64,000 bases of DNA from Anaerostipes caccae L1-92 (GTDB taxonomy: Bacteria; Bacillota; Clostridia; Lachnospirales; Lachnospiraceae). Positions within the stretch are counted from its first letter, which is position 1. Each line of letters begins with the position of its first letter. Made by a program: the position numbers and the translations under genes. The notes under the pieces were generated by a model. It was not told where the DNA came from and did not search any database. It worked only from the letters and a program-made list of their open reading frames with translations. The stretch covers positions 3,509,501-3,573,500 of the forward strand of contig NZ_AP023027.1 of assembly GCF_014467075.1 (NCBI RefSeq), given 5' to 3'. Positions 16,414-24,036 of this stretch are shown in pieces.

Positions 16414-17745
16414 TTATTTCAAATATTTTTTCTGAGCCCGTTTCCCGAACCACACCGACACGCCGGTCCCTATCACCCATCCGACGGGCCAGGCAGCCCA
16501 TATGCCTGTGGCCCCAAACGGAACTGACAGCACATAGGACAGGGACACTCGCGCGATCAGGTCGGCAAATGTAGAAGCCATGAATCCTTTCATTTCACTC
16601 ATTCCCCGAAGCATGCCGTCGCATACAAACTTTACACTGACCAGTGCGAAGAACGGAGCATTGATCCTTAGAAAATCAACTCCCACTCCCATGCTCCTGA
16701 CTGCCTCTGCAGAGTTTCCGGAAAGAAACAGCCCCATTGCCTGCCGGCTGAAGACCAGACAGAGAACAGAAAATACGGCGGCCATAGCCACAATCATTTT
16801 AATCCCGGCATTGGTGCCTTCCTTTGTTCTCTCCCATTTTCCCGCGCCCGCATTCTGGGCCGTAAAGCTTGAAACTGCATTGCCGACAGTTCCAAGCACC
16901 GAAAGGATAAAAATCTGTATTTTAAATCCTCCCGAATATCCTGCCACGACCACAGACCCAAAGCTGTTGATGCGTCCCTGTACAAAGAGCTGTCCCACCG
17001 ATACAAAAGACTGCTGCATAATACTCGGAACCGCGATCCATGTCATTTTTTTCAGAAGAAGAGGACTGAATCTCCGATAATTTCCGGCCTGAATTTTGGA
17101 ATTCTTTTTAAATACCGTGACCACCGCCAGAACAGAGGCAATGCCCTGGGCTATAAAGGTAGCCCAGGCAACCCCTGCGACACCCATGGAAAAGGCAGTG
17201 ACAAACAGTACATCCAGAATGATGTTCAGGACCGATGAAAAGATCAAAAATATCAGCGGAGTTATAGAATCTCCCAGCGCTGTGAAAATAGCATTCGCAC
17301 CGTTATAAAGCATCAGGAAAATAATTCCCATAATATAAATCCTGAGATACAGCGCAGAATCCTCAAATATATCCCCCGGAGTGGACATGGCTCCCATCAT
17401 CCACCTGCAGCCCAGCAGCCCTAAGAAAGTCAGGACAGCACTCATAATTACGATCGTGATCACCGCCGTGGAAATACAGCTTTTTACTCTCTTATATTTT
17501 TTTGCTCCGAAAAAGCCCGATATCACAACATTAATTCCCATGCCGGTCCCAACGGCTATGGCAATAAAAATAACTGTAATAGGCTGGGACGCACCTACTG
17601 CTCCCAGTGCACTGACTCCGATGAACCGGCCGGCCACAATACTGTCCACAACACTGTACACCTGCTGAAATATCATACTGAGAATCATAGGGAGCGCAAA
17701 TTTTCCGATGACTTCAAATGGTTTCCCTACCGTTAAATCCTTCAT
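16414..17745 (-). CDS. MATE-family multidrug/cation efflux protein
   Basis: About 443 residues from the ATG at 17745 (AGAGGA 5 nt upstream); an earlier ATG lacks a binding site. Twelve hydrophobic segments arranged as two six-helix halves are visible, with MATE-typical features: 'ALPMILSMIFQQVYSVVDSIVAGRFIG' type first helix region, 'GASQPIT', and in the second half 'QNAGAGKWERTKEG'. Length is normal for the family (about 440-460). MATE proteins export drugs or organic cations in exchange for Na+ or H+. Substrate is unknown. It is a single gene with terminators on both sides and no linked regulator other than the convergent XRE gene. Confidence 0.9.
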   Translation of the reverse strand: MKDLTVGKPFEVIGKFALPMILSMIFQQVYSVVDSIVAGRFIGVSALGAVGASQPITVIFIAIAVGTGMGINVVISGFFGAKKYKRVKSCISTAVITIVIMSAVLTFLGLLGCRWMMGAMSTPGDIFEDSALYLRIYIMGIIFLMLYNGANAIFTALGDSITPLIFLIFSSVLNIILDVLFVTAFSMGVAGVAWATFIAQGIASVLAVVTVFKKNSKIQAGNYRRFSPLLLKKMTWIAVPSIMQQSFVSVGQLFVQGRINSFGSVVVAGYSGGFKIQIFILSVLGTVGNAVSSFTAQNAGAGKWERTKEGTNAGIKMIVAMAAVFSVLCLVFSRQAMGLFLSGNSAEAVRSMGVGVDFLRINAPFFALVSVKFVCDGMLRGMSEMKGFMASTFADLIARVSLSYVLSVPFGATGIWAAWPVGWVIGTGVSVWFGKRAQKKYLK

Positions 17746-17792
17746 ATTTTCCTCTCTTTTTGCACGCATGGCACACAATTTACTGCATTCAA

Positions 17793-17820
17793 AAACCCCT
17801 CTAAAAAGATAGAGGGGTTT
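17793..17820 (-). terminator. Terminator after rplA
   Basis: AAACCCCTCTA / TAGAGGGGTTT, an 11-bp stem with a 6-nt loop, then TT on the minus strand. It ends the rpmG-secE-nusG-rplK-rplA transcript, so rplJ and rplL are not part of this unit. Confidence 0.85.
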
Positions 17821-17842
17821 GTCATAACTTTAACTATTTTAT

Positions 17843-18535
17843 TTAAGCAAACTTGCCTGTGTCAATTTTAACTCCAGGTCCCATTGTAGAAGTGATTGTC
17901 ACATTCTTAAAGTACTGACCTTTTGCTGCTGACGGTTTTGCTTTGATAATAGCATCTATTAACGTCTGGAAGTTGTCCGCTAACTGTTCTTCTGTAAAAG
18001 AAGCTTTTCCGACTGGCACGTGGATGATGTTGTTCTTGTCCAGTCTGTATTCGATCTTACCTGCTTTGATGTCTTCGATCGCTTTTGTAACGTCCATTGT
18101 CACAGTACCGGCTTTCGGGTTCGGCATTAAGCCTTTTGGTCCTAAGTCACGTCCTAAACGTCCCACGATACCCATCATGTCCGGTGTTGCAACTACTACG
18201 TCAAAGTCAAACCAGTTTTCTTTCTGAATCTTAGGGATCAGTTCTTCTGCTCCGACATACTCTGCTCCTGCTGCCTTTGCTTCTTCTGCTTTTGCATCTT
18301 TCGCAAATACAAGAACACGAACTTTTTTACCGGTTCCATGAGGCAGTACAACTGCTCCACGGATCTGCTGATCTGCCTGACGGCCGTCTACTCCGAGACG
18401 GAGATGTGCTTCGATCGTCTCATCAAATTTAGCATTCGCTGCTTTTTTTACTACAGATACTGCTTCCTGTACATCGTACAGTTTCGTTCTGTCAACTAAT
18501 TTGGCAGCCTCTGCATATCTTTTACCTTTTTTCAT
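17843..18535 (-). CDS. rplA: 50S ribosomal protein L1
   Basis: A 230-residue protein from the ATG at 18535, with the start '[15 protein letters not shown]' typical of L1; AGGAGGT lies 9 nt upstream. The family signature around '[17 protein letters not shown]' is present. L1 forms the mobile stalk near the ribosomal E site and in many bacteria represses its own mRNA by binding a leader hairpin that mimics 23S rRNA. A hairpin matching that idea lies immediately upstream at 18551-18579. It is separated from rplK by an unusually long 180-nt spacer containing two imperfect repeats, and it is the last gene of its operon. Confidence 0.97.
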   Translation of the reverse strand: MKKGKRYAEAAKLVDRTKLYDVQEAVSVVKKAANAKFDETIEAHLRLGVDGRQADQQIRGAVVLPHGTGKKVRVLVFAKDAKAEEAKAAGAEYVGAEELIPKIQKENWFDFDVVVATPDMMGIVGRLGRDLGPKGLMPNPKAGTVTMDVTKAIEDIKAGKIEYRLDKNNIIHVPVGKASFTEEQLADNFQTLIDAIIKAKPSAAKGQYFKNVTITSTMGPGVKIDTGKFA

Positions 18536-18550
18536 TCTAAAAATACCTCC

Positions 18551-18579
18551 TGTGGTCATATCGGGAGCAACCCTCCCAC
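18551..18579 (-). promoter_or_regulatory. L1-binding-site-like hairpin upstream of rplA
   Basis: On the minus strand GTGGGAGGG, short loop, CTCCCG, a purine-rich asymmetric bulge, then ACCACA. The same order of elements occurs before rplK. It abuts the rplA ribosome binding site. Its identity as an L1 autorepression site is inferred from family knowledge and the duplicate. Confidence 0.6.
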
Positions 18580-18600
18580 TTTCTAAATTTAAGGAAGTTA

Positions 18601-18708
18601 CACTCGACTAAGCGTTCAGGCTTCGTCTTCGACTCGCCTTCACTGAGTCTCGGTAACGGCTTTCACACTAAATTCGGCCTGCGCCTTTGGCTTGCCCTCA
18701 TTAAGTGT
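18601..18708 (-). repeat. Two imperfect tandem repeats in the rplK-rplA spacer
   Basis: Two units, about 18664-18708 and 18601-18649, align at about three quarters of positions over their first 35 nt. The shared pattern on the minus strand is roughly TGARGGCRAGYCRAAGRCG. Each unit begins and ends with short complementary ends (for example CACTTAA...TTTAGTG), so each can fold into a hairpin. Confidence 0.6.
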
Positions 18709-18715
18709 TTAATGC

Positions 18716-19141
18716 CTATTCCTCCACTTCGATTCCCATGCTTCTTGCTGTTCCTGCAATCATGCTCATTGCAGCTTCGATTGATGCAGCGTTTAAGTCT
18801 TTCATCTTTGTCTCAGCAATCTGCTGTAAATCTGCTTTGGATACTGTTGCGACTTTCTTTCTGTTCGGCTCTCCGGATCCTGACTGGATCTTGCAGGCTT
18901 TCTTTAATAAAACTGCTGCCGGAGGAGTCTTTGTCACAAAGCTGAAACTTCTGTCCTGGTATACTGTAATTACAACAGGAATGAGCAGGTCTCCCTGATC
19001 TGCAGTCTTTGCATTAAATTCCTTTGTAAACTGTACGATATTTACACCGTGCTGACCAAGTGCAGGTCCTACCGGCGGTGCTGGTGTTGCCTTTCCTGCC
19101 GGAATCTGAAGTTTAATATATCCTTCTACTTTCTTTGCCAT
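18716..19141 (-). CDS. rplK: 50S ribosomal protein L11
   Basis: A 141-residue protein from the ATG at 19141 with AGGAGG about 10 nt upstream; an upstream in-frame extension lacks a binding site. The start '[18 protein letters not shown]' and the '[15 protein letters not shown]' loop are characteristic. L11 binds the GTPase-associated region of 23S rRNA together with L10 and is needed for translation factor turnover and stringent-response signalling. It is the fourth gene of rpmG-secE-nusG-rplK-rplA. A leader hairpin at 19163-19192 resembles the one before rplA. Confidence 0.97.
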   Translation of the reverse strand: MAKKVEGYIKLQIPAGKATPAPPVGPALGQHGVNIVQFTKEFNAKTADQGDLLIPVVITVYQDRSFSFVTKTPPAAVLLKKACKIQSGSGEPNRKKVATVSKADLQQIAETKMKDLNAASIEAAMSMIAGTARSMGIEVEE

Positions 19142-19162
19142 AATCGTTAACCTCCTGATGAT

Positions 19163-19192
19163 TGTGGTAATTACGGGAGATATCCCTCCCAC
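19163..19192 (-). promoter_or_regulatory. L1-binding-site-like hairpin upstream of rplK
   Basis: Minus strand GTGGGAGGG, loop ATAT, CTCCCG, asymmetric TAATT, then ACCACA; it is near-identical in layout to the site before rplA. It sits in the nusG-rplK gap just upstream of the rplK Shine-Dalgarno, the position where L1 controls L11/L1 synthesis in other bacteria. Confidence 0.65.
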
Positions 19193-19218
19193 CTTGTTAC
19201 GTGCAGAGGTTTTGTCAT

Positions 19219-19767
19219 TTACTCTGCTTTTTTGATATCTAAGAAATCAATTTCTACTGATGTGGCACGTCCAAACATCTCCACCTCGATGGTCACTGTC
19301 TGTTTGTGCTCATTTACTACGGTAACTGCACTTGTCGTACCTTCCCAAGCACCGGAAGTAACAACAATGATATCACCTACTTCAACATCAATATCAATTT
19401 TTTCCTTCTTAGGCGTTTCTTCATTTGTACCGCCCACGCTGATTCCCAATGGCTTCATCTCAGCCGGTGTCAATGGGACCGGTTTGGAACCAGGGCCTAC
19501 GAATCCTGTCACACCTCTGGTGTTTCTGACAACATACCATGTGTCGTCGTTCATCACCATGTGGATCAGCACGTATCCTGGGAACATCTTCTTGGAAACC
19601 TGTTTTTTTACACCATTCTTCAGTTCCGTTACATCCTGAAGCGGTACCCGGACTTCTAAAATCTGATCTTGAAGCTTGCGGTTCTCGATCGTCTTTTCGA
19701 TATTTGCTTTTACTTTATTCTCATATCCGGAATAGGTATGAACTACATACCAATTTGTTTCTGTCAT
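19219..19767 (-). CDS. nusG: Transcription termination/antitermination factor NusG
   Basis: A 182-residue protein. The N-terminal NGN domain starts '[17 protein letters not shown]' and contains '[11 protein letters not shown]'; the C-terminal KOW domain includes '[14 protein letters not shown]'. NusG binds the RNA polymerase clamp and links it to Rho or to ribosomal protein S10. The start is set by AAGGAG 5 nt upstream. It lies 15 nt after secE in the conserved secE-nusG-rplK order. Confidence 0.97.
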   Translation of the reverse strand: MTETNWYVVHTYSGYENKVKANIEKTIENRKLQDQILEVRVPLQDVTELKNGVKKQVSKKMFPGYVLIHMVMNDDTWYVVRNTRGVTGFVGPGSKPVPLTPAEMKPLGISVGGTNEETPKKEKIDIDVEVGDIIVVTSGAWEGTTSAVTVVNEHKQTVTIEVEMFGRATSVEIDFLDIKKAE

Positions 19768-19782
19768 ATGCTCTCCTTACCT

Positions 19783-19980
19783 TTACCCTACTAACATCTT
19801 GATTCCATATTGAAGTCCCAAATCCAGAACAGCAATAATAATACCAATGATAATAGCACACACGACCACAACGCCCGTTTCTTTGGCAATGCGTTCTTTA
19901 GAAGGCCAGATGATTCTTCCGAATTCTGATTTCAATTCTTTGAACCAGCTGGTTTTGCTTGATTTGCTGGTATTCTTCAT
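19783..19980 (-). CDS. secE: Preprotein translocase subunit SecE
   Basis: A 65-residue protein: a polar N-terminus with 'WFKELKSEFGRIIWPSKE', which is the conserved amphipathic SecE helix, followed by one membrane segment. The short one-helix form is normal for Gram-positive bacteria. SecE clamps SecY in the membrane translocon. AAGGAAGTG precedes the ATG. It lies between rpmG and nusG as in most bacteria. Confidence 0.95.
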   Translation of the reverse strand: MKNTSKSSKTSWFKELKSEFGRIIWPSKERIAKETGVVVVCAIIIGIIIAVLDLGLQYGIKMLVG

Positions 19981-20007
19981 GTTCTCACTTCCTTAAATAA
20001 ACGTGCA

Positions 20008-20157
20008 TTACTTAGTTTCTTTGTGTAATGTGTGTCTTTTACAGAACTTGCAGTATTTTTTTGTTTCCATACGTTCCGGATGTGTTTTCTTATCCTTCAT
20101 CATATCGTAATTACGCTGCTTACATTCTGTACATTCTAATGTGATTTTTGTGCGCAC
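20008..20157 (-). CDS. rpmG: 50S ribosomal protein L33
   Basis: A 49-residue protein from the GTG at 20157, with GGAGGTG 6 nt upstream. It has four Cys in two pairs ('CTECK' and 'CKFCK'), so it is the zinc-binding (C+) form of L33. Longer in-frame readings have no Shine-Dalgarno and lack the family N-terminus. It is the first gene of the rpmG-secE-nusG-rplK-rplA operon. Confidence 0.95.
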   Translation of the reverse strand: MRTKITLECTECKQRNYDMMKDKKTHPERMETKKYCKFCKRHTLHKETK

Positions 20158-20201
20158 AACTTCCACCTCCATTGTTTTTAAAATAAGGCATAAAAAAAAG
20201 A

Positions 20202-20249
20202 CCTCTTCCAACGCTAAAGTCTAGCTTACACATTGTATCACGGAAGAGG
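20202..20249 (-). terminator. Terminator after nrdG, wrapped around the rpmG promoter
   Basis: CCTCTTCC / GGAAGAGG, an 8-bp stem with a long loop, followed by T(8) on the minus strand. The -10 of the next promoter lies inside the loop. Confidence 0.6.
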
Positions 20250-20260
20250 CAGGCCGTCAA
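20232..20260 (-). promoter_or_regulatory. Sigma-A promoter of rpmG-secE-nusG-rplK-rplA
   Basis: TTGACG, 17-nt spacer, TACAAT on the minus strand. The -35 lies 9 nt past the nrdG stop. The upstream arm of the nrdG terminator forms part of the spacer. Confidence 0.7.
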
Positions 20261-20268
20261 GCCTTGTT

Positions 20269-20760
20269 TTATCTTATGTACAGCACTTTTTTCATCTGAT
20301 CCAGCGACCTTTTCACATCGATCACCTGCTGGTTGGAACTGCCTCTCCATTTGAGAGCGGTGTCCTTTAAATCCTCCTCAAAACGACCGTCTACCAGAAC
20401 ATCGGTATTTTTTACAGCATCCAGAGTACAGACTTCATCCCACAGAAAACCGGTATACATCCATATGGTCTTTTCCGGAAACTTTTCTCTGACCTCTTTT
20501 ACCAGCTGTCCCACCGGCTCCCGGTTCTCAGGGTGCAGAGGGTCTCCTCCGCTTAACGTCAGACCACTGATATAATTTTTGCCGAGCTCCTTAAACAGTT
20601 CTTCTTTTGCTTCCCTGTCAAACTCCAGTCCGCCATGGATATCCCAGGTAACCGGATTGTGGCAGTTTCTGCACTGATGGGTACATCCTGACAGCCATAA
20701 GACAACTCTTAATCCGTCCCCATTCAGCATATCGTCCTTTGTAATGTTGTGATACCTCAT
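20269..20760 (-). CDS. nrdG: Anaerobic ribonucleotide reductase activating protein
   Basis: A 163-residue radical-SAM enzyme from the ATG at 20760, with AGAGGTGGG upstream. The CxxxCxxC cluster motif is seen in 'GCTHQCRNCHNP', followed by 'LSGGDPL'. NrdG uses S-adenosylmethionine and a 4Fe-4S cluster to form the glycyl radical on NrdD. It lies downstream of nrdD with one small membrane-protein gene between them, so the three are probably one transcript under NrdR control. Confidence 0.95.
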   Translation of the reverse strand: MRYHNITKDDMLNGDGLRVVLWLSGCTHQCRNCHNPVTWDIHGGLEFDREAKEELFKELGKNYISGLTLSGGDPLHPENREPVGQLVKEVREKFPEKTIWMYTGFLWDEVCTLDAVKNTDVLVDGRFEEDLKDTALKWRGSSNQQVIDVKRSLDQMKKVLYIR

Positions 20761-20771
20761 ACTTCCCACCT

Positions 20772-21164
20772 CTACGCTAATATCATCCACAGTCCCGCCG
20801 CCGCAAAGACAAGAAACGGCAGGAGACGTTCTGTCCCAAACAGAGACATCCAAGGCTGCGGTATATAAATTTCGTTTGGATTTGAAGGATCCAGCAGCAC
20901 CTCGGCTTCCTGTCCTTCTGCATATTCTTCTTTTTCCCTGTATTTATACATCCCGAGTACTGAAGTGTACTCTCTGTCTTTATATGTATAAGTAAAAACA
21001 GGATTTTTCATTTTTAAATTCAAATAATTGACATATGGTTTCTGTCCGGTGCAGACAGCCCGCACTTTCACAGAATACCTCTGTATGTAAAAAAGTTGTT
21101 TTACCACAGGCTGAATCAGGATTCCTGAACCGATTACTAAAAGTACTGCTCCAATATAAACCAT
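20772..21164 (-). CDS. DUF3592-like small membrane protein
   Basis: About 130 residues from the ATG at 21164 with AGGGA upstream. It has a membrane helix at the N-terminus (about 1-22), a beta-rich extramembrane domain with 'PVFTYTYKDREYTS' and 'VLLDPSNPNEIYIP', and a second helix at the C-terminus. This layout fits the DUF3592 family, whose function is unknown. It is inserted between nrdD and nrdG; it overlaps the predicted nrdD-downstream gap by only 10 nt, suggesting co-transcription. A role in nucleotide reduction is not evident. Confidence 0.75.
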   Translation of the reverse strand: MVYIGAVLLVIGSGILIQPVVKQLFYIQRYSVKVRAVCTGQKPYVNYLNLKMKNPVFTYTYKDREYTSVLGMYKYREKEEYAEGQEAEVLLDPSNPNEIYIPQPWMSLFGTERLLPFLVFAAAGLWMILA

Positions 21165-21174
21165 GGCAGCTTCC

Positions 21175-23295
21175 CTACATTGACTTCCGGTCGGCAATCT
21201 CCGCCATCTTTGCGTCATTGAGCCTCGTGTCTCCCTTGACTCTGGAGTAAGACAGATAGCCGTTCATGCGGTCGATCTTCGTCAGATTGCTGCTTCCGCA
21301 GACCGGACACACGTCCATCTCTAACTCCTCATGCCCGCAGTCGTCACAGTATGACAGGGATAAATTCACCCCTTCATAGTAGCCAAGGTCCATGGCACGC
21401 CTTACCAGTGTCCGTATAGCGTCTTTATTGTAGCTGATCGGATACTTCACATACTGGATCTTTCCGCCGTTGCATTTTTCCCAGAAACGTCCTTCTAAGT
21501 TCTGTTTCTCGATCGGTGTCAGGTCTTCAGAAACATGGCAGTGGAAAGAATTGCTCACATATTCCCGGTCAGAGACATTCTCGATCACACCGTACTTCTT
21601 TCTGAACTGTTTCACCTGAAGTCCGCAGAGGTTTTCTGCCGGTGTCCCATAAATCGCATACAAATGTCCGTCTTCTTTCTTAAACTTCGTTACCTGGCTG
21701 TTAATATATTCAAGGACCTCCAGTGCAAATGCGCCGTCCTGGGCAATGGATTTTTTGTTGTGCAGCTGCTGAAGTTCATTGAGCGCCGTGATGCCGAAAG
21801 AAGCTGTGGCAGACGCAAGCAAAGGCTTGATCTTGTCGTGAAGGCCCAAATGCCCTCCCAGAAAACCTCCCTCACAGTATGCCAAAGGATTTGTGGATGC
21901 TTTCATCTCACCCAAATAATCGTAGGTCCTTCTGTGAAGCTCTCTGATCAGATTCAGGTAATAGTCCAGCACTTCATAGAAGTCACGGCTTTCCTGTTTT
22001 GCCTTTGCATAGATCATCGGCAGATGCAGACTTACCGCCCCGATGTTAAAGCGGCCCACAAAGACCGGCTCGTCCTGCTCGTCCAGAGGCTCTGCCCCTC
22101 CCTTTTCATACCAGGGGGATAAAAAGGCACGGCAGCCCATCGGGCTTACGATCTTTCCATATCTTTTATACATGTCAGGGACATATCCATCCCCTGTGAG
22201 GCTCAGCCAGTCAGGATACATCGTCTTGCTGGAACAGCGGATTCCAGCTTCAAACACATCCTCCAGTTCTCCGCCCGGTCCATGAAGATTTTCATCATAA
22301 AGAAATACGATCTTTGGAAACAGCACCGGTTTCTTATGTCCTTCTTTTCCCTGTCCTCTCCTCCTGACATCCAGCATCGTGATCGCTGCCATCTTTGCAA
22401 ACCGGCCTGTGCCGGTTCCCGCGGTCACTGTGATAAAAGGATAGTCTCCGCGGCTGGAAGAAACACTGTTAAACTTATATTCAAGCCCCTGGAATCCCTG
22501 ACAGAACTCTTTCTGGACATCTTTCAATGACTCAGCTTCCGCCCGCTCTCTGGAAAGGCCGAGGGCTTCATACTTTTCAATGCCTTTTTCATAAGACTTC
22601 TCCGCGTAAGGTTCCAGAATCAGTTCAATATTTGGCACCGTAAACCCGCCGTACTGCTGGCTCGCAGCGCTCAGTACGATATCTCCTATGACGTCAAAGG
22701 CTACATCCAGCGTCTTTGGTTCATTGTACCAGAGATTCCCCATCTCAAATCCGCCTTTTAACACGGCCTCCACATCGAACAGACAGCAGTTCATCGTATC
22801 TCTTCTGGCCGACATATCATGGATATAAATATAACCGTCCCGGCAGGCCTGGATCTCTTCGGTCGTTAAAAAGAACTTCTGATACAGAGACTTGTTCAGC
22901 TCATTAAAGATCAGGCTCCGCTTTGTAGACACAAGGGCACTGTCTGTATTGCTGTTCTCTTTGTCTCCTATGTACATGATGGACTGGCTTTTCTTATACA
23001 CATCATCCAGCATTTCCACAAAATCCTGTTTATAGTTCCGGTAGTCCCGGTAGCTTTTGGCCACGCCGGGATTTACCCTCTCCAGAGCCCCTTCCACTAC
23101 ATTGTGCATCTCCGTAATATGTACTTCTGACTTATTAAGCTCGTCCACTCTCCCATTGACAAACCGGCAGATCTCATCAAGCTCATCTTCCGTAAATTTC
23201 ACAAGGGCACGGTAGGCGGATTTATTTACTGCCGTCACCACCTTCTGAATATTAAAATCTTCTTTTGTTCCATCTTTCTTTACTACCCGTATCAT
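21175..23295 (-). CDS. nrdD: Anaerobic (class III) ribonucleoside-triphosphate reductase
   Basis: About 706 residues from the ATG at 23295 (GGAGGAGAG upstream). An N-terminal ATP-cone (about 1-90, 'VVKKDGTKEDFN') gives allosteric control. The large catalytic barrel follows. The C-terminus has a zinc ribbon ('CDDCGHEE' and 'CPVCGSSN') and the glycyl-radical loop 'RMNGYLS'. It reduces NTPs to dNTPs using formate and the radical made by NrdG. Two NrdR-box-like palindromes and a long hairpin lie upstream. Length is normal for the family. Confidence 0.97.
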   Translation of the reverse strand: MIRVVKKDGTKEDFNIQKVVTAVNKSAYRALVKFTEDELDEICRFVNGRVDELNKSEVHITEMHNVVEGALERVNPGVAKSYRDYRNYKQDFVEMLDDVYKKSQSIMYIGDKENSNTDSALVSTKRSLIFNELNKSLYQKFFLTTEEIQACRDGYIYIHDMSARRDTMNCCLFDVEAVLKGGFEMGNLWYNEPKTLDVAFDVIGDIVLSAASQQYGGFTVPNIELILEPYAEKSYEKGIEKYEALGLSRERAEAESLKDVQKEFCQGFQGLEYKFNSVSSSRGDYPFITVTAGTGTGRFAKMAAITMLDVRRRGQGKEGHKKPVLFPKIVFLYDENLHGPGGELEDVFEAGIRCSSKTMYPDWLSLTGDGYVPDMYKRYGKIVSPMGCRAFLSPWYEKGGAEPLDEQDEPVFVGRFNIGAVSLHLPMIYAKAKQESRDFYEVLDYYLNLIRELHRRTYDYLGEMKASTNPLAYCEGGFLGGHLGLHDKIKPLLASATASFGITALNELQQLHNKKSIAQDGAFALEVLEYINSQVTKFKKEDGHLYAIYGTPAENLCGLQVKQFRKKYGVIENVSDREYVSNSFHCHVSEDLTPIEKQNLEGRFWEKCNGGKIQYVKYPISYNKDAIRTLVRRAMDLGYYEGVNLSLSYCDDCGHEELEMDVCPVCGSSNLTKIDRMNGYLSYSRVKGDTRLNDAKMAEIADRKSM

Positions 23296-23329
23296 ACTCT
23301 CTCCTCCCTGACTGTTCCCAGAGCATCGT

Positions 23330-23376
23330 CCTGCCTGCGGCATATCCCGCTGAAAGCAGGAGACACCGCAGGCAGG
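23330..23376 (-). promoter_or_regulatory. Strong leader hairpin upstream of nrdD
   Basis: An 11-bp perfect inverted repeat (CCTGCCTGCGG / CCGCAGGCAGG) with a 25-nt loop that can itself form a 6-bp hairpin. It lies between the NrdR boxes and the nrdD ribosome binding site, so it is in the mRNA leader. No T-run follows, so it is not a standard terminator. Confidence 0.55.
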
Positions 23377-23403
23377 GGACTCTTCGCTATTTTCTTAATC
23401 AAA

Positions 23404-23451
23404 TTACTATATATTGTTTAATATGATCTATTATTCTACTATATCTTGTGT
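23404..23451 (-). promoter_or_regulatory. Tandem NrdR boxes upstream of nrdD
   Basis: Two palindrome-like sites, TACTATATATTGTTT at about 23405-23419 and TACTATATCTTGTGT at about 23437-23451. Their cores CTATATATTG and CTATATCTTG start exactly 32 bp apart, about three helical turns, the spacing typical of NrdR box pairs. NrdR represses nrd genes when ATP/dATP is bound. Confidence 0.75.
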
Positions 23452-23461
23452 GAATGTATCC

Positions 23462-23490
23462 ATCTTACCATCTCATCCGATCCAAGTCAA
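23462..23490 (-). promoter_or_regulatory. Candidate sigma-A promoter of nrdD
   Basis: TTGACT, 17-nt spacer, TAAGAT on the minus strand. It would place both NrdR boxes just downstream of the transcription start, consistent with repression. Confidence 0.45.
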
Positions 23491-23502
23491 GACTGATTTC
23501 TG

Positions 23503-24036
23503 TCACTTTCTGCCGTAAATCCTGCCAAGGCTCAGATCCTTGGGCTTTTTCACTTTTGGGGAACTTTCAATGCCTTTGGCCATGTATTCACCAAATGAGA
23601 CAGGCAGATCTTTCTCGATCGAAAAAAGCTCTTTTAACTGTTTTTTACTTTTAAGAATCAGCACGGATTTTGCGATTTCTGAATGATCTAAAAGCTCCTC
23701 TATCATAGTATCATCAATCTGTCCGTTGGTAAATACGATCACCTTTAAATGCCCGAAGTTTAATTTTTTCGGCTGAGTTTGCTCAAAACTTTGATTTGTC
23801 TCATTAAAAGACCTGCCTGAGTAAACCACAGACTTGGACGGCACTTTCGTTCCCTGATTGTCCTGAGCCTTGGAAAAATCTGCACAGGAATAATCGATCA
23901 GATACCCGTTCTCTGTCTTTTCAATGCCCATTGCCAAAACATAACTGCTGTCCTCGATGTCCCCGGCTTCTTTGCAGCCCGTAAGTGCCGCTGCAGTGAC
24001 TGCGGCCATCAAAAGGCTAATGATGATCTTTTTCAT
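23503..24036 (-). CDS. gerC: Short Ger(x)C-type spore germination lipoprotein
   Basis: A 177-residue protein with a lipoprotein signal ('AAALTGC', Cys about residue 21) followed by the N-terminal domain of the GerC family ('DIEDSSYVLAMGIEK' and 'LNFGHLKVIVFTNGQIDD'). Normal family members are about 350-400 residues, so the C-terminal domain is absent. The frame closes with a clean stop and the next 150 nt hold nrdD control sites, so this is a truncated or naturally short form. It overlaps gerB by 20 nt. GerC anchors the GerA/GerB nutrient receptor in the inner spore membrane; whether this form works is unclear. Confidence 0.75.
   Translation of the reverse strand: MKKIIISLLMAAVTAAALTGCKEAGDIEDSSYVLAMGIEKTENGYLIDYSCADFSKAQDNQGTKVPSKSVVYSGRSFNETNQSFEQTQPKKLNFGHLKVIVFTNGQIDDTMIEELLDHSEIAKSVLILKSKKQLKELFSIEKDLPVSFGEYMAKGIESSPKVKKPKDLSLGRIYGRK

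Noticed and set aside
23503..24036. Frameshift as the cause of the short GerC
   Set aside because: No remnant of the C-terminal domain was seen in any frame of the 150 nt downstream, which are filled by nrdD control sites.
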